Positions 10,924 to 22,441 of a DNA stretch of 64,000 nucleotides are shown piece after piece. Position 1 is the first letter of the stretch. Each line of letters starts with the position of its first letter. The DNA lies in the NCBI GenBank assembly GCA_016858145.1, contig JAEHOE010000109.1, forward strand, positions 310,001-374,000. Direction: 5' to 3'. This stretch comes from Edaphochlamys debaryana (Eukaryota > Chlorophyta > Chlorophyceae > Chlamydomonadales). Both the position numbers and the translations under genes were made by a program. A model generated the notes under the pieces. That model was not told the DNA's origin. It made no database searches and worked only from the letters and a program-made list of their open reading frames with translations.

Positions 10924-13900
10924 TTACGCGCGCGACGCCACCAGCGCCGCCATCTTCTCCCGGATCACGGCCGCCAGTCGGTCGCGGTTGGCGTTGACCC
11001 AGCGCACGCGCTTGGCATACGACCCGGCCCTGGAGGTGAGGGACTCGAGGGAGTCCTCCCCGGCAATGGCGCGGCCCTGACAGGGGGAGAGGGGGGGGAG
11101 TGTGGGTTGACGGCTGAGGGGTACTCACACTACCCAGCCCCCGCGATGGGTGCACTCGGGAGGCCTCCCTCAGTCATCTCCACCCCCCAGATCCCGTACC
11201 GTGAAGTACACGGCGTTGGAGAAGATGCGAAGGTTGATGAGATCCGGGATGGCGGCGATCTCATTCTCGTTCAGGACGCCGTGCTGAGAGGGGAGGGGGG
11301 CGCGGGGGAAGGAAAGGGGGGGGGGGGGGTCAAAAACGGGGGTTGGGGAGTTGACAGGGGAGAGGGGGTTAAGGAGAGGGGGGCCGTGCAAGCACACGCC
11401 ATGCCAAGAGCCTCAGGGTCAAGCCCACGGCCCGTTAGGGGGGCCGTGCAAGCACACGCCATGCCAAGAGCCTCAGGGTCAAGCCCACGGCCCGTTAGGG
11501 GGGCCGCGCAAGCACACGCCATGCCAAGAGCCTCAGGGTCAAGCCCACGGCCCAGCCAGCGATGGCCCCTCCGAACCCCCCATGCCTCCACGGCGCCGCC
11601 CCTTGCCACGTTCTTCACTCCCGAGTCCGTCCACACAGCGGCACAGCCCGGCCACGGTACCCATCGCCGGGGCCTCGCCAGGCTGTCTACCGGGCACGCC
11701 ACACTGAGTCCTCCGGGGCAAACGCCCCCTCCCCCTTGTCAGCTGTCAGGGCTTTTCATGTCCCTCGCCCCGCCCTTCCCCATGCCGCTTCCCTGCGTCA
11801 CACCTTGCGACCCCCACCCCACCCCCCCCACCCCCACCCCCACCCCACCCCCCCGGTTGCCCCACGCACCTGGGCGTACCCCGTGATGAAGCGCTCGCAC
11901 AGGGGCAGGGGCTCGTCCTCACCAACGTACCTGACAGGGGGGGAGGGAGGGAGGGTTGATTACATGAGGAGTTTGCGGGTCCTTGCCCCCCCGTTGGCTC
12001 TGCGCTCCCGCCAGCTCCATGCCCTGCCCCCTCTCTCCTCCCTTGTGCTTCCCTTGCCCCCCTGTTCCCGCCGGGACCCGCCTGGCCCCTGTCAGCTTAC
12101 CCTCCTTCCCCCCCCCCCCCCTGTCAGGACCCATCCGCCCCCGTTTCCCCTGTCAGGACTCCTCCTCCCCCCCCTTCCTCTGTCAGGACCCCTCCTCCCC
12201 TCCCCTCCCCTCCTCTCCCCCTGTCAGGACCACCCCCCCCCTCACTTGCTCAGGGCCACGGCCAGCTCCATGGCGCGCCAGTCGAAGGCGCAGAACTCAA
12301 AGTCCAGCAGCCCCGACACCGAGTCGCCAACCACCATCACGTTGTCGTAGTGCAGATCGCCGTGGATCAGCTGAGATCGGGTTTGAGGATCAGGGGGGAT
12401 TGGGTTACGTAAGGGGAAGGCGGGTGGAGGTGTGGAGGGCGTGACACCTGTTTCCTCTACCTCTACCAGCCCCGGGTGCCGTAGTCCCTGTCGCTCCTGT
12501 CCCTTTCCCCCATGTCTGCCCCCTGACAGGTCCCACCCCCCCACCTGCATGGGCAGGCCCTGCTGGTGGAACACCGCCAGGCGCTCCTCGATCTTCTTGA
12601 TCTCGCCCACCAGGAAGTCAATGGCCTGGAGGGAGCGAGATCCATTCCAGATCCAGATCGCGAGATGCTCCCCGGGGGTACAAGATCAAGCCAGCCCGCT
12701 CGTCTGCTAGTCCCCTCTCCCAGTCCCCTCTTGCCGCCCTTGCCCCTTACTTCGTCCACCCGCCTCTGCGGCCATTGCCTTAGTCTCCTCTCCCAGTCCC
12801 ATCGCCGCTCCTTTTCAACCCCCACCCCAGCCCCCAACCCCAACCGCCAACCGCCAAACCCTACCTCGCGGCAGGAGTTGAATCCGGGGTTGGTTGCCAC
12901 CTCGTTGTAGAAGATGGAGGCATCCCCGTGAATGGCGTGGTGGACCTGACAGGGGGGGAGGGGGGGAGAGGGGGTATGCGGGAAGTAAGAGGGGAGGGGA
13001 GGGGGGTGAGCGGGTGGGCGGGTAGGCCCTCCCTGCCGCTACTAATTGTCCGGTTCGATGGACGATGCTCAAACGGCCCCTTGACACACGCGCCCACGTT
13101 ACCCTGGCCTACACGAGCAGCCCTCCTCACGCCCATACACACGCCTGCACCCCCCTCCGCCCCCACCTTGAACAGCTCGAAGTAGGGGGGGATGGGCGCC
13201 GTCATGCCCCCGGGCAGGGTCACTCGGGACATGGCGGTGCAGAGCTCGCCGGTGGCGCGGCCGACCTAAAGGCGGGGAAAGCAGAGAGAAGAGTGACCAG
13301 GGAGGCGGGCCGGGAGGCGGGTGTGCCGAAACTTGTGCTAAGGGAGCATCGTCGGTAGCCCTGGTTGGAACAGGCAGCATCCTATCTGTCCATCCTTCCG
13401 CCCGACCCCTCTTCAACCCCCCCACCTCCTCGGGGCTGGTGGTCTTGGCCAGGCCCCCCGGGATGATGTGGAACACGCAGGCCTCGGCGCCGTTGGAGAG
13501 CAGCTCGTGGGGGCGGCCGGACTTGGAGGGGAGGGCGGTGGGGACCTGGGGGCGGAGGGGAGGTGGGGATCGGGGGGGTGCGGGGGTGCGGGGAGGTGGG
13601 GGTGCGTCGAGCGGATGGGTGAGGGGAGGCGGCGCACCTAGCCTTACCGTACCCACATGCAACGGTCCAACCAACTGACCAACCGACGGCCTCAACCACC
13701 CGTCCAACCGCAAACCGCTGCACCTGGAAGGACAGTTCCTGCTTGGCCAGCTGGGCGAGGATGGCGTGCTTTGGGGGGAGGGGGGAAGGGGGGGGGGGAA
13801 GGGGAGGGGAGGAGAGGATTGAGGCGCGTCGCCTCGGGCAGGCAGAGCCTGAGCCCTGGGCCCGGATCCCTCCTGTCGGACAGCGGGCCTCGCTGCACCC

Positions 13901-14786
13901 TCTCACCTGCACCTCGCTCTTGCACCAGCCCCCACCCCCAAACCCCCTCCCCAAACACTTGCTTCCTCCCCCACCCTCAGCCCCCCTCCGGCACTACGCC
14001 CAGTTCTCAATAACAACCCCCAGCCCCCTCTCACCTCGAACTCCACCTTCTCGCTCTTGTTGCCGTTGTTGTAGATACGCAGGATGTAGCGCTCGCCGTC
14101 AGCGGTCTCCACGTACTGCGGGGTTTGGGAACGAAATGTCTGACCCCACGGCCCACGCAAAGGTCCCCCCCGCTGCAAGCCCTCGCAGGCATCTTTATCA
14201 GACCGCCACGCACTTACAGCCCAATACCTCCTCCCCCCACGCACCCCGCCTGCCCCCTCCCCCCTCTGCTATGCACCTGGACCACGTTGTTCACGCCCCC
14301 GGTGGTGGGGGTGGTCTTGAGCTCGGAGGAGTTGAAGAAGAGGGACAGAGCCTCGTCGCGGAGGGCGTCCTCGACCGTGTGCTGGCCCGTCTTGGGGGCG
14401 GGCGCGGCCGCGGACTTTGGGAATTGTGAGGGGGGTGGCAGAGGAGTCAGGGAGGCGTGGAAGGGGGTGTGTGTACAAGGGGGAAGGGGAGCGTGGGGAA
14501 CAGCGCGGGAGGCAAGGGACTGGAGGGCATGTGGACGCCAGGAACGGTCGGTCCCGACCGAATTGGCCTCCAGGTGGCGCGAAATGTATATGCTGCCCAG
14601 GAAGTTGTGGAGGAGCTGCCCTCGAGCGCCGCGAGGGCCACACCAGCAAGAGCGATTGAGCGCCGCTCCCAAAAACGCTCGCACCTGAGCGACCACGCGA
14701 GCGCGGGGGACCGCCGGCGCCATACGCGCAGGGGCAGACCGAGCGCCAGCAGCGACGCGGCCAGAGCGCATAGAGAGGAGGGCCAT
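10924..14786 (-). CDS. APH-family (homoserine kinase type II-like) small-molecule kinase, organelle-targeted, gene B
   Basis: The protein has the phosphotransferase fold of the aminoglycoside/choline/homoserine kinase superfamily. The catalytic loop HGDLHYDN lies at residues 252-259 and the metal-binding DFE at 272-274. The N-lobe strand reads RYILRIYN, with Arg where a Lys would be expected, as I recall for homoserine-kinase-type members. The first exon (34 aa, rich in Ala, Arg and Ser, no acidic residues) looks like a chloroplast or mitochondrial transit peptide. Exons: 14786-14685, 14414-14277, 14115-14035, 13768-13724, 13545-13426, 13265-13167, 12945-12865, 12625-12545, 12370-12246, 11930-11870, 11283-11200, 11076-10924. 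The model is fully phase-consistent and gives 389 aa ending in TAA. The true substrate (homoserine, choline, a sugar or another alcohol) cannot be told from motifs; algal homoserine kinase proper is usually a GHMP kinase, so this is probably a different or parallel activity. Confidence 0.9.
11381..11554. repeat. Three tandem 60-bp repeats in an intron of gene B
   Basis: The unit begins GGGCCGTGCAAGCACACGCC and recurs every 60 bp. The copies are nearly identical (GTGCA in the first two, GCGCA in the third), and the third is cut short at its end. The array lies in the intron between exons 11930-11870 and 11283-11200, so it does not change the protein. Confidence 0.95.
12085..12240. repeat. Cluster of CCTGTCAGGA motifs in an intron of gene B
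   Basis: About five copies of CCCCTGTCAGG (last base variable) sit 25-45 bp apart in a C-rich intron. The motif is nearly its own reverse complement (CCTGACAGG), and that form is the acceptor context of the gene B exons beginning at 12945, 11930 and 11076. Confidence 0.7.
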
Positions 14787-17013
14787 CGCAGTGGATGGGG
14801 ATAGCGTTCTTGTTGAGTTTAGTGGCAAACTTGCAGCGCACTCGCGAAATTGGGTGCTGCTGTGTACAAGTTTGTCGCAAATGGCAACGGTGTGCAGGCC
14901 GCGAACGACCCCGAGTGAGCGGTGCATGCGGGTGCCCCGCTCACATCGCCACATCGCTCACTAACCGAGCACGGCGACCGACCTTACATCCTACTGTATC
15001 ATGGTCTATCACCCTGAGATAGCTTGCAGGCGTTCTATACAGGGTGGACCCCGGGGACGTTCCATCAATCGGCCAGGAGCCACAAGGAGGGGCCCAGCGC
15101 CATTAGGCCCCACCCTCCAGCCCGACGCGGTAACTCGTGCCCTCGGTCCACCCCTCCCAGGCCCACGCCCCCCGGAGCAGCTCCCTGGCGAGCCTACAGG
15201 TCCCTGTCTGCCAGTTGTTCTGCTCACGCAGAATGGACACCGGTCGGGCTGCCCTGCCACACGAACAGTACTGAGGGAGGGAGCCGTGAGCCAGCCTTAT
15301 GCCCGGGTTCGCATGCCGTCCAGTGGGTGCTGGGTTCTGCTTGGGACTGCCGCAGACTCACAAGATGGACTGGCAACACAGCCCAGAGAGGAACCGCTCC
15401 CTCCGCCTCTTAAGGGGGAGCCCCCAGGCGCAGTACTGATGCAGCTCCGCACACGGCTGGACCAGAGCATACCAACCCCGGGGCCGCGCCTATTTGCTGA
15501 ACTACAGACATCACAGTAAGCCGCAGAGGGGCTTCGATTATACAGAAGTACGAGCTGTACGAACTACGAAGCAAGCCTATGGGCTATGGCCCTAATTGAG
15601 CCAAGCAGGCAGCGCTCTCTCTCACAAACACATTCACACCCCACACACTAGGGGCGCATCAGCCTCAAGCCGCATCAGCCTTCTGTCACAGCCTACGACC
15701 TCACGCCTCCAGCGTTGCTGCTGCAGGTAAAGCGAGATGCCCCCACACAGACAGGCCAGGCCCTAAAGACGCCACAAGCAAGTGGCCATGGAGCTGCCGC
15801 TTGCTGAACAGGGAGCACGAATGATGAGGAGCACGGTCACGGTGAAGCACATTCCCTTCGACAAGACACAAGACTACGGAGAGCGACATGCGGCCCACAC
15901 AATCCGTGGGGCGAAAGCAAGGTGCACCGGCCAGGAGGATAGACAAACCCCTGAGACGCAGGCAGGCCCGTAGACGCAGGCGTGAAGGACATGGCATGAA
16001 GGACCGGACAGCACGCGCACGTAAGCCACTTGAAGGCCCGAGAGTACCCCACAGGGCCATGTGAGCGTCAGCCCCCCGCAATCCATCCGCTCACGGTGTT
16101 CCAACGAGCGAACGATAGAACCCAGACACAACGCCCAACCTCCTAAATTCAGAGAGGGGCCCTGCTCAGGGCGGAAGCGGGCCGAAATCCGCCCAGGGAT
16201 ACAGAGCAATAAAGAAGAGATTGAAAGCGATTGAAGAAATGCAAGCTGCGTTTTCTGCAACCCATGCAGCCGCCCGCAATTGCAGCCGCTGCCAGGGCCT
16301 AAGCCTGGTGATGCCGTGGCGCCCATTGCGGGAGCTACATACGAAGCAATAAGGCCCTCCGCCCCCCCCCCCCGCGTCTTCCTCCCTGCACGCTCACGAG
16401 GCGCACAACAGCGTGCCCTAACGCACACCTCACGAAGTGACGACGTGGCATCGCACGTCGAGGGCGGCAGTAATGGCTTGACGGAGGCCCCCACACCCCC
16501 GAGTCCCCCGTGGCCCATGTTCCGTGTCGACCCACGCCATGCCATGGGGTGCAGCCCCCCCCCCTACCCGCCCACCCCATGCCAAAAGCCCCATTTCACC
16601 ATGTAACCCCGCTCCAGCTTGCCTACTGATCCGGCTTGTTGCAAAGGCACCAAACCCACGGGCCATGCACTCAGCCTTCAAGGGGACCTCAACTGCGGGC
16701 CATGCCGTCTGCTTTGGTCCCACCAAACCACGAGACGGGGCGGTTCTGTCCATGTTTGTTCTCTTCGGTTTGCATGCTATGGGTACCGGGATGTGTGCAC
16801 CGGGAACCCTTCCATGCCCTGTGCCCCATGATCGCCTGCTGCCTACCCGCTATGCGTGCCCTTATCCCTACCCCTTCCCCAGACCCTGTTCTCAAGTAGC
16901 TGTTGCATGGGAATCATCCGCTATCACCTGGCTGCCTCCCTGCGCTGCCTCCCATCACGTGCAATTCAGACAGGTCCCCGGCCGCCCCCGGCAGCCCAGC
17001 CAGACCGCCCTCA
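14787..17013. other. Intergenic: promoter side of gene B and 3' side of gene D
   Basis: 2.2 kb with mixed composition and no recognisable protein on either strand. It should contain the upstream region of gene B on the left and the 3' untranslated region of gene D on the right. The only minus-strand TGTAA seen is at 14984-14988, which would make the gene D 3' untranslated region about 2 kb unless another signal is used. A small undetected gene cannot be excluded. Confidence 0.45.
14984..14988 (-). terminator. Possible poly(A) signal TGTAA for gene D
   Basis: This is the first minus-strand TGTAA downstream of gene D, but it lies about 2 kb past the stop and only about 200 bp from the start of gene B, so assignment is weak. 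Confidence 0.25.
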
Positions 17014-20000
17014 CTAGGGCAAGGGCATGGGAGCAGGCGTGAAGGTCGCCTGCCCCGCCTCCTCCGCATCCGGCTTCCTCAGCACGCGTGCCAGGCTCCG
17101 CACGCCGCCGCCGCCGCCATCGCCGCCGCCGCAGATCTCAAACGTGGCCGTGATGTCACCGGTTCCGATGACGCCATAATCATAGTCGAGATCCCGTACT
17201 GGCTGGCCCACGGCAGCGCCGAGTGCGGATCCGATCACGTGCGACACGTTGCCCCACAGCGCCGCCGCCGCGGCGCGATCGCCGCCAGTTAGGCAGTCGT
17301 TGGCCGATCGCACCAGCTCGTCCAGACCGTTACCGGTTGGTGTGACACCGCACACGCGTACGGCGTTGGAGCCGACGATGGTGTCGCACGCGAAGGCGGT
17401 GGCGGTTGGCGCGGTCTTTGGGGCGGTTGGGTAGGGGCAGGTGGCGGCCATGAGGGCGTGCATGCCCGTGGGCCCAGCGCCGAGGAAGGCGGTGAGGGCG
17501 GCGGCGAGGCGGTTGCAGGCTCCCGCTGAGAACGTGGCGGCGGCGCTGCCGTAGTCAGCATCAAGTGTCACAGTCACGCAGGTACGGCACTGGTCGGCGG
17601 TGACTGGGGTGAAAGGGCCATGGGGCGGTGGTTTTGAGCTCAGGGCGAAGGGTTTGCCGGAAGACGTCCGTGCCAAGAGCAAGAGCTGGTCCTGAAGTGG
17701 TGGTAGACGCCCGGTCTCTCTCTCCCAGTCTCCCTCGCGAAACACCAGGACCCGCCCCCGGCCCCACCTGCAGGCGCCACCACCGCCGGCGTCAGCGGCT
17801 GCGAGGCCTGCGCCACGACCTCCCTCGCCTCCTCCTCCTCCTCCTCCTCCTCCTCCTCCTCCTCCTCCACCGTCCCTTCCGCCTCCGCAAAGCACCGCAC
17901 CGCGGCAATGTCCACATAGTGGCAGGGGCCGCGCGCCGAGCGCAGGCACCCACCCAGCCCCACCTCCGCCTCCTTAGCCTCCGCCGCCGCCGCCCCTGCT
18001 TCATCCCTGGCTGCAGTGACCGGTACCGGGTTGGCGGAGGGGCAGGACAGATCGTAGCCCAGCTGCCGCCGCCAGCGGTGCGCCGCCGCCGCTGGCGGGA
18101 AGGCCAGGTCGGGGGCGACGGCGCCGCCGGCGAACCCCAGCTGGCGGCAGGCCCTGGCGGCGGCGGCGGCGGTCCAGGCGGAGCGGCACACCGCCCGCCA
18201 GGCGCCGTTGAGCCAGACCTGCGGCGGTTGGTACGGCACATACGAAACGTGACGGGAGTGCCGGTACGGCCAGGTACGACGGCATGCACGACGGCATGGC
18301 TCCTTCATCGTGAGGCGCGGTTGCTCGGTGGACCACCAGGGCCAGCACTCCTCTCGTCTCCCCCGCTCCACTTGAGGCTCCGGCTTGGGGCTCACCTGCG
18401 CGAAGCCCGCCGCGCCGCCCGCTTCCGCCCGGGGGCCGCCCCAGCGCCCGGAGCCTGGCTCGAATGAGGCCAGGCGCACGGCCCAGGGCGCGGGGTCGCC
18501 TGCGCCAGGGGACAGGGTCGGGGTGGCGTGGGGAGTGGGACCACGGGGGTGTGTGCCGTATTGCGAGGCCGGGCACTCACGCAGCATCCACACCCGCTCA
18601 CATCACTCTCGATGCGAGCCGACAGTCCCTGAGACCCTGACAGCCGACAGTCCCCTGCACCCGACGCTGGCCGATGGCCCCTAAGGCCCCCGATGGCGGC
18701 CCCCCTGCAACCCGATGCCCTGTCTTGGCACACCCTCCGTGCCGTACCCACCAGGGCGGGGCACGTGCGGCTTGGCCAATAGGTCCGTCGGGTCGTCGAA
18801 GCACTCGACCGACAGGTCTGACTCATGGTCGAGCGCGTGCGTCGCGGGGCGCACGTGCAGCCCGCGGCAGGCGCCCGGCGGTACGGCTAGCGCCACGTGT
18901 GCGGCCCCTGCGCCCGCCAGCAGCCCGCCCGCCACGGCGACGCGCGTCCCCTGGGCGCACAGCGGTACGGCGTCCAAGACCAGGCCGGTGCCTCGGCCGT
19001 AGCGCTGGGAGCCGCGCTTGTGCCTGGGGTGGGAGATTCGGGGTTTGGGTTGGACGTGGAGTGAGAGGTGGGACCGAGGGGAAGGAAGCCCGGGAAGGAA
19101 GGGTGAGGCTTGTGCCCTGGGGCAGCCTGGGGCGTGGGATTTGGGGTTGGGCGCAATTGGGAGTGAGGGAGGGACAGTGGAGGAGGATGGGCTAAGAGGT
19201 AAGGGAAATAGGGGATAGGCCGCGGGTCCAAACCGCATGCAATTGGGGAGCATGGAGGCCTGGCTCACACCACAATCCATCTTTTATTCCGCAAGATGCC
19301 GTACCTGCCGTACATGTACCCCAGGCTGTTGCACACGGCCGCCGCCCGCATCGCGTTGGTGACTGTCCAGCGGGTGGCATTGGTTGCCTGCGCACCGCCG
19401 GGCGGGCAAGGGGGCATGGTCGTGCAGAAGGAATGCACTGCGCAGGCTTTCGACCTCCACAGCTCGGAGGAGAAACCCCTTGAACGGCTGGGATCCCCCG
19501 GCCCCGCTAAACCGTGCTGCTGCTGCAGCTGCTGGGGCACCTCGAGGGCCACCACGCGACCTTGGCTTACTTGGTTTCCGTCTACCTCCAGCACGTCCAG
19601 CCGCCCCCGCGAGGACAGGGCGCCCAGGTAGCCGCAGTGGCTGAGCTGAACCACTCCGCTGCCGCCCTGCCCCTGGGCGAGCAGCAGCGTGCCGTGGGGG
19701 AGGTCTGCAGTGGTAGGGGGCGCGCGAGGGGTGTTGCAGAAGTTGGGGGTGAGGGGGTGAGGGACGGATGGGGCTGCGGGCTGCGTGGCGAGCAGTTGCG
19801 CGGATGCCAATGACCTCTTCCCCGTTATGCCACTTCCCTCCGCTAGTTCCTGACTCCCGGGTTCCCGGACTGCACGCTCACTGGTTCGGGCTGCCTCCAG
19901 GTCCGCCAACCATCCGGCCACAATCTGCGGAGGCGCAAACGGATGTGAGGCTGCGTGAGTGAGCAGGCTGAGGGGCGGCGGCCCACCTTCGCTGGTCTGC

Positions 20001-22441
20001 TAGACTCTGCCGGCTCTGGTCCGGATCGGTCCGGTCCGATCCACGGCGGTTCTGGCTCCCGCCCAGCGAGGCGCATCCCAACATAGCACTCACCTGGTGC
20101 GGCACGCCGTCGAGAGCCAGAAGAGATCTGCCGTACGAGGGTGGCGAGGTGCCGTACGCGGGTGGAGGCGGGTAGGAGCCGTACGCGGGCGAGGGTAGGC
20201 CGGCCAAGCTGCGCCGGTTGGTTCCGTACGCGGGCGGGCGGTCCGCGTCGCCATAGCTGGGGCCCACAGGGGGCGGATATGAGCCGTACGCAGGGGACGT
20301 TTCCTCTTTGACGCTACGACGGCTGCCGTAAGCGGGCGGCGGGCTGGGGTAGGAGCCGTACGCGCTGCTGGGCGGGGGGAACGATCCGCCGTAGTACGGC
20401 GCATCCAGCATGGCCAGCTCCCGGCGATGGCTGCCGTAGTGGGCTGGGGGCGGCTGGTCGGCCCCGTAGCTGGGCCCTGCCGGCGGGGGGTAGCCGCCGT
20501 AGGCAGGGGGGTCCCCCTCCACCAAGCTACGACGGCCGTCACCGCCAGGGGTACCGCCGTATGCCGGCGGAGGGCCGTATGAGCCGTACGCCGGGGGCGG
20601 TAAGGATCCGTAGTACGGAGCATCAAGCATTATCCGATTGCGGCGGAGGCCGAAGGTGGTGTAAGCGGGCGGGGGAGACCGCCAGTCGCCATAGCTGGGC
20701 CCGGCAGGAGGAGGGTAGGAGCCGTACGAAAGAGCCCCTGCCTCCTGAACTCGGCGACGGGGACCGTATACTGGAGGGGGGCTGCCGTACACGCCGTACG
20801 CTGGCGGCGGAAAGGAATTCCCGTAATACGCAGCATCCATGGCGAGGTTGCGGCGGTGGCCGGAAGTGCCGTACGCGGGCGGCGGGCTGGGGTAGGAGCC
20901 GTACGCGCTGCTGGGCGGGGGGAATGATCCGCCGTAGTACGGCGCATCCAGCATGGCCAGCTCCCGGCGATGGCTGCCGTAGTGGGCTGGGGGCGGCTGG
21001 TCGGCGCCGTAGCTGGGCCCTGCCGGCGGGGGGTAGGCGCCGTAGGCAGGGGGGTCCCCCTCCACCAAGCTGCGACGGCCACTGCTGCCATACGCAGGTG
21101 GGTGACTGCCGTACAAGCCATACGGCGGAGCAGGCGCATCCCCATACTGCGGCGCCTCTAACGCACGACGGCGCCCGCCTCCGTACGCAGGCGGAGGGGC
21201 CCCGCCGGTAGCGTCGCCGCCATAGCTTGGGCCGGCCGGCGGCGGATAGTTGCCGTACAAAGGCAGCGCAGTGGCGGCCGCCGCCAGCTCCCGAGCACTC
21301 CGGCGGCGACCGCCAGCACTTGCTACGCCCCGGATCGCTCGAGCCAGATCGCCTTGCTCATGGACGGGAAGCTGCAGATAGTGCTGCCGAAGCCACGTCA
21401 GCTGAGCCTCGAAGGCCGCACACTCGCTCGGCAGGCGGGGGGCCTGGGCCTGGGCAGGGCCCGGAACCTGCGCGGATGGCGCCATGGCGGCAAGCGGGAT
21501 GCGATCATCCAGTGAAGGCACACCGGGTGGCATCCTAACCTGCACCCTCTGCTCCCTTTGCCCTCCGTCAGCTTCCTGCACCGCTGCACCGCTGCCCAAC
21601 GTCCCCCGTGCCTTGCCAGCCACTTGCCTTGGCTCGGCCGTCATAATCGAAAGGGCCACCGGCCAGATGCATGGCTTCATCTGCAGCATTGACGGCAACA
21701 GGGTGTGGGGGCGTACGGCGGGGACCCGGGGTGCATGCATCGCTCCAGCAGACAACCCAACCCCGACTGGTCCAGCAGTACGGGGGGCGTGCTCAGACAG
21801 GTCAGGATGCAACAGGGGTGGTCACCCGTGCTGTGCGCCTCTCCTCTGGTGAGTACAAGACTATGCAAGGCGCATCCTCGCAGAGGCTGGGGCCCCGCGC
21901 CGTGCCCCGCCGGCCCCAGCCAGTGTGTGAGCGCAGGTGCTGGGGGTGGGCTCCCATGATCATTTGTCCCCACTGGACGGCTGCCAGCAGCATGTGTGAT
22001 GTTGTCGCCACCTTCAGAGGCTTATTGTAACTACCGACAGGTCTCTCGCAAAGATTGGTGCGGGGCGCACAGACTTCCTGGTGTTTTGCACTACATCGCA
22101 CTGCACCATGCCGAGACGCGGACCACTGAATTTGCCAGAGTTAAGTTGCCTAACGTAGCAAATGCAAAGCAACGTAATGTATCTGTCGAGGTAACACGCC
22201 CTTGATGCGCGGAGCGAGAGCGAGAGAACCCCAGTCGCTCGTCGCGCCCGGGAATGTTGCCCCGGCTCACCTGTGTCGTCGCGCCTGCCAGTTGCCACAG
22301 CGTCTGCAACCAGTTTAGAGACCAAGCAGCTTGGAACGGAGTATGGCACGGCCTGAGCCTGCCAGAAGTGTTACCTGTCTGCACGCCAAGAGCCGCGAAG
22401 AGAAAGAGTAGCACGGCGAACGCCGCTGAGCGCTTTGCCAT
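17014..22441 (-). CDS. Secreted Tyr/Gly/Pro-repeat protein with SRCR-like domains, gene D
   Basis: The start exon encodes a clear signal peptide (MAKRSAAFAVLLFLFAALG). A long exon then carries about 400 residues of imperfect repeats built on YGSYPPPAGPSYG and PPPAYGS, typical of extracellular structural proteins. Downstream exons hold two SRCR-like units: a divergent one (AAAVCNSLGYMYG with DLSVECFDD across 19924-18752) and a better one (WAVRLASFEP, WLNGAWRAVC, ACRQLGFAGG across 18499-17768). The second ends in a run of 14 Glu. A Cys-containing C-terminal region (CRTCVTVTLDADYG...) is not recognised; a pherophorin-type fold is possible. Exons: 22441-22375, 22303-22271, about 21583-20094, 19924-19269, 19023-18752, 18499-18396, 18218-17768, 17603-17014. 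The phases give 1220 aa; the 5' edge of the third exon is the uncertain point. The likely location is the cell wall or extracellular matrix. Confidence 0.75.
17822..17870 (-). repeat. TCC trinucleotide run encoding poly-Glu in gene D
   Basis: An almost pure CTC/TCC run on the plus strand reads as about 14 GAG codons in the gene D exon 18218-17768. It lies just after the second SRCR-like unit and is prone to length change. Confidence 0.85.
20150..21300 (-). repeat. Coding repeat array in gene D (YGSYPPP/PPPAYG units)
   Basis: Imperfect units rich in GCCGTACG and GTAGGAGCCGTACG repeat across about 1.15 kb. Some segments are near-duplicates several hundred bp apart: the block around 20340-20530 closely matches 20880-21075. 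This points to internal duplication of the repeat region. Confidence 0.85.

Noticed and set aside
11381..11554. Three regularly spaced repeats considered as a CRISPR array
   Set aside because: The repeats are directly adjacent with no unique spacers, and the setting is a eukaryotic intron.
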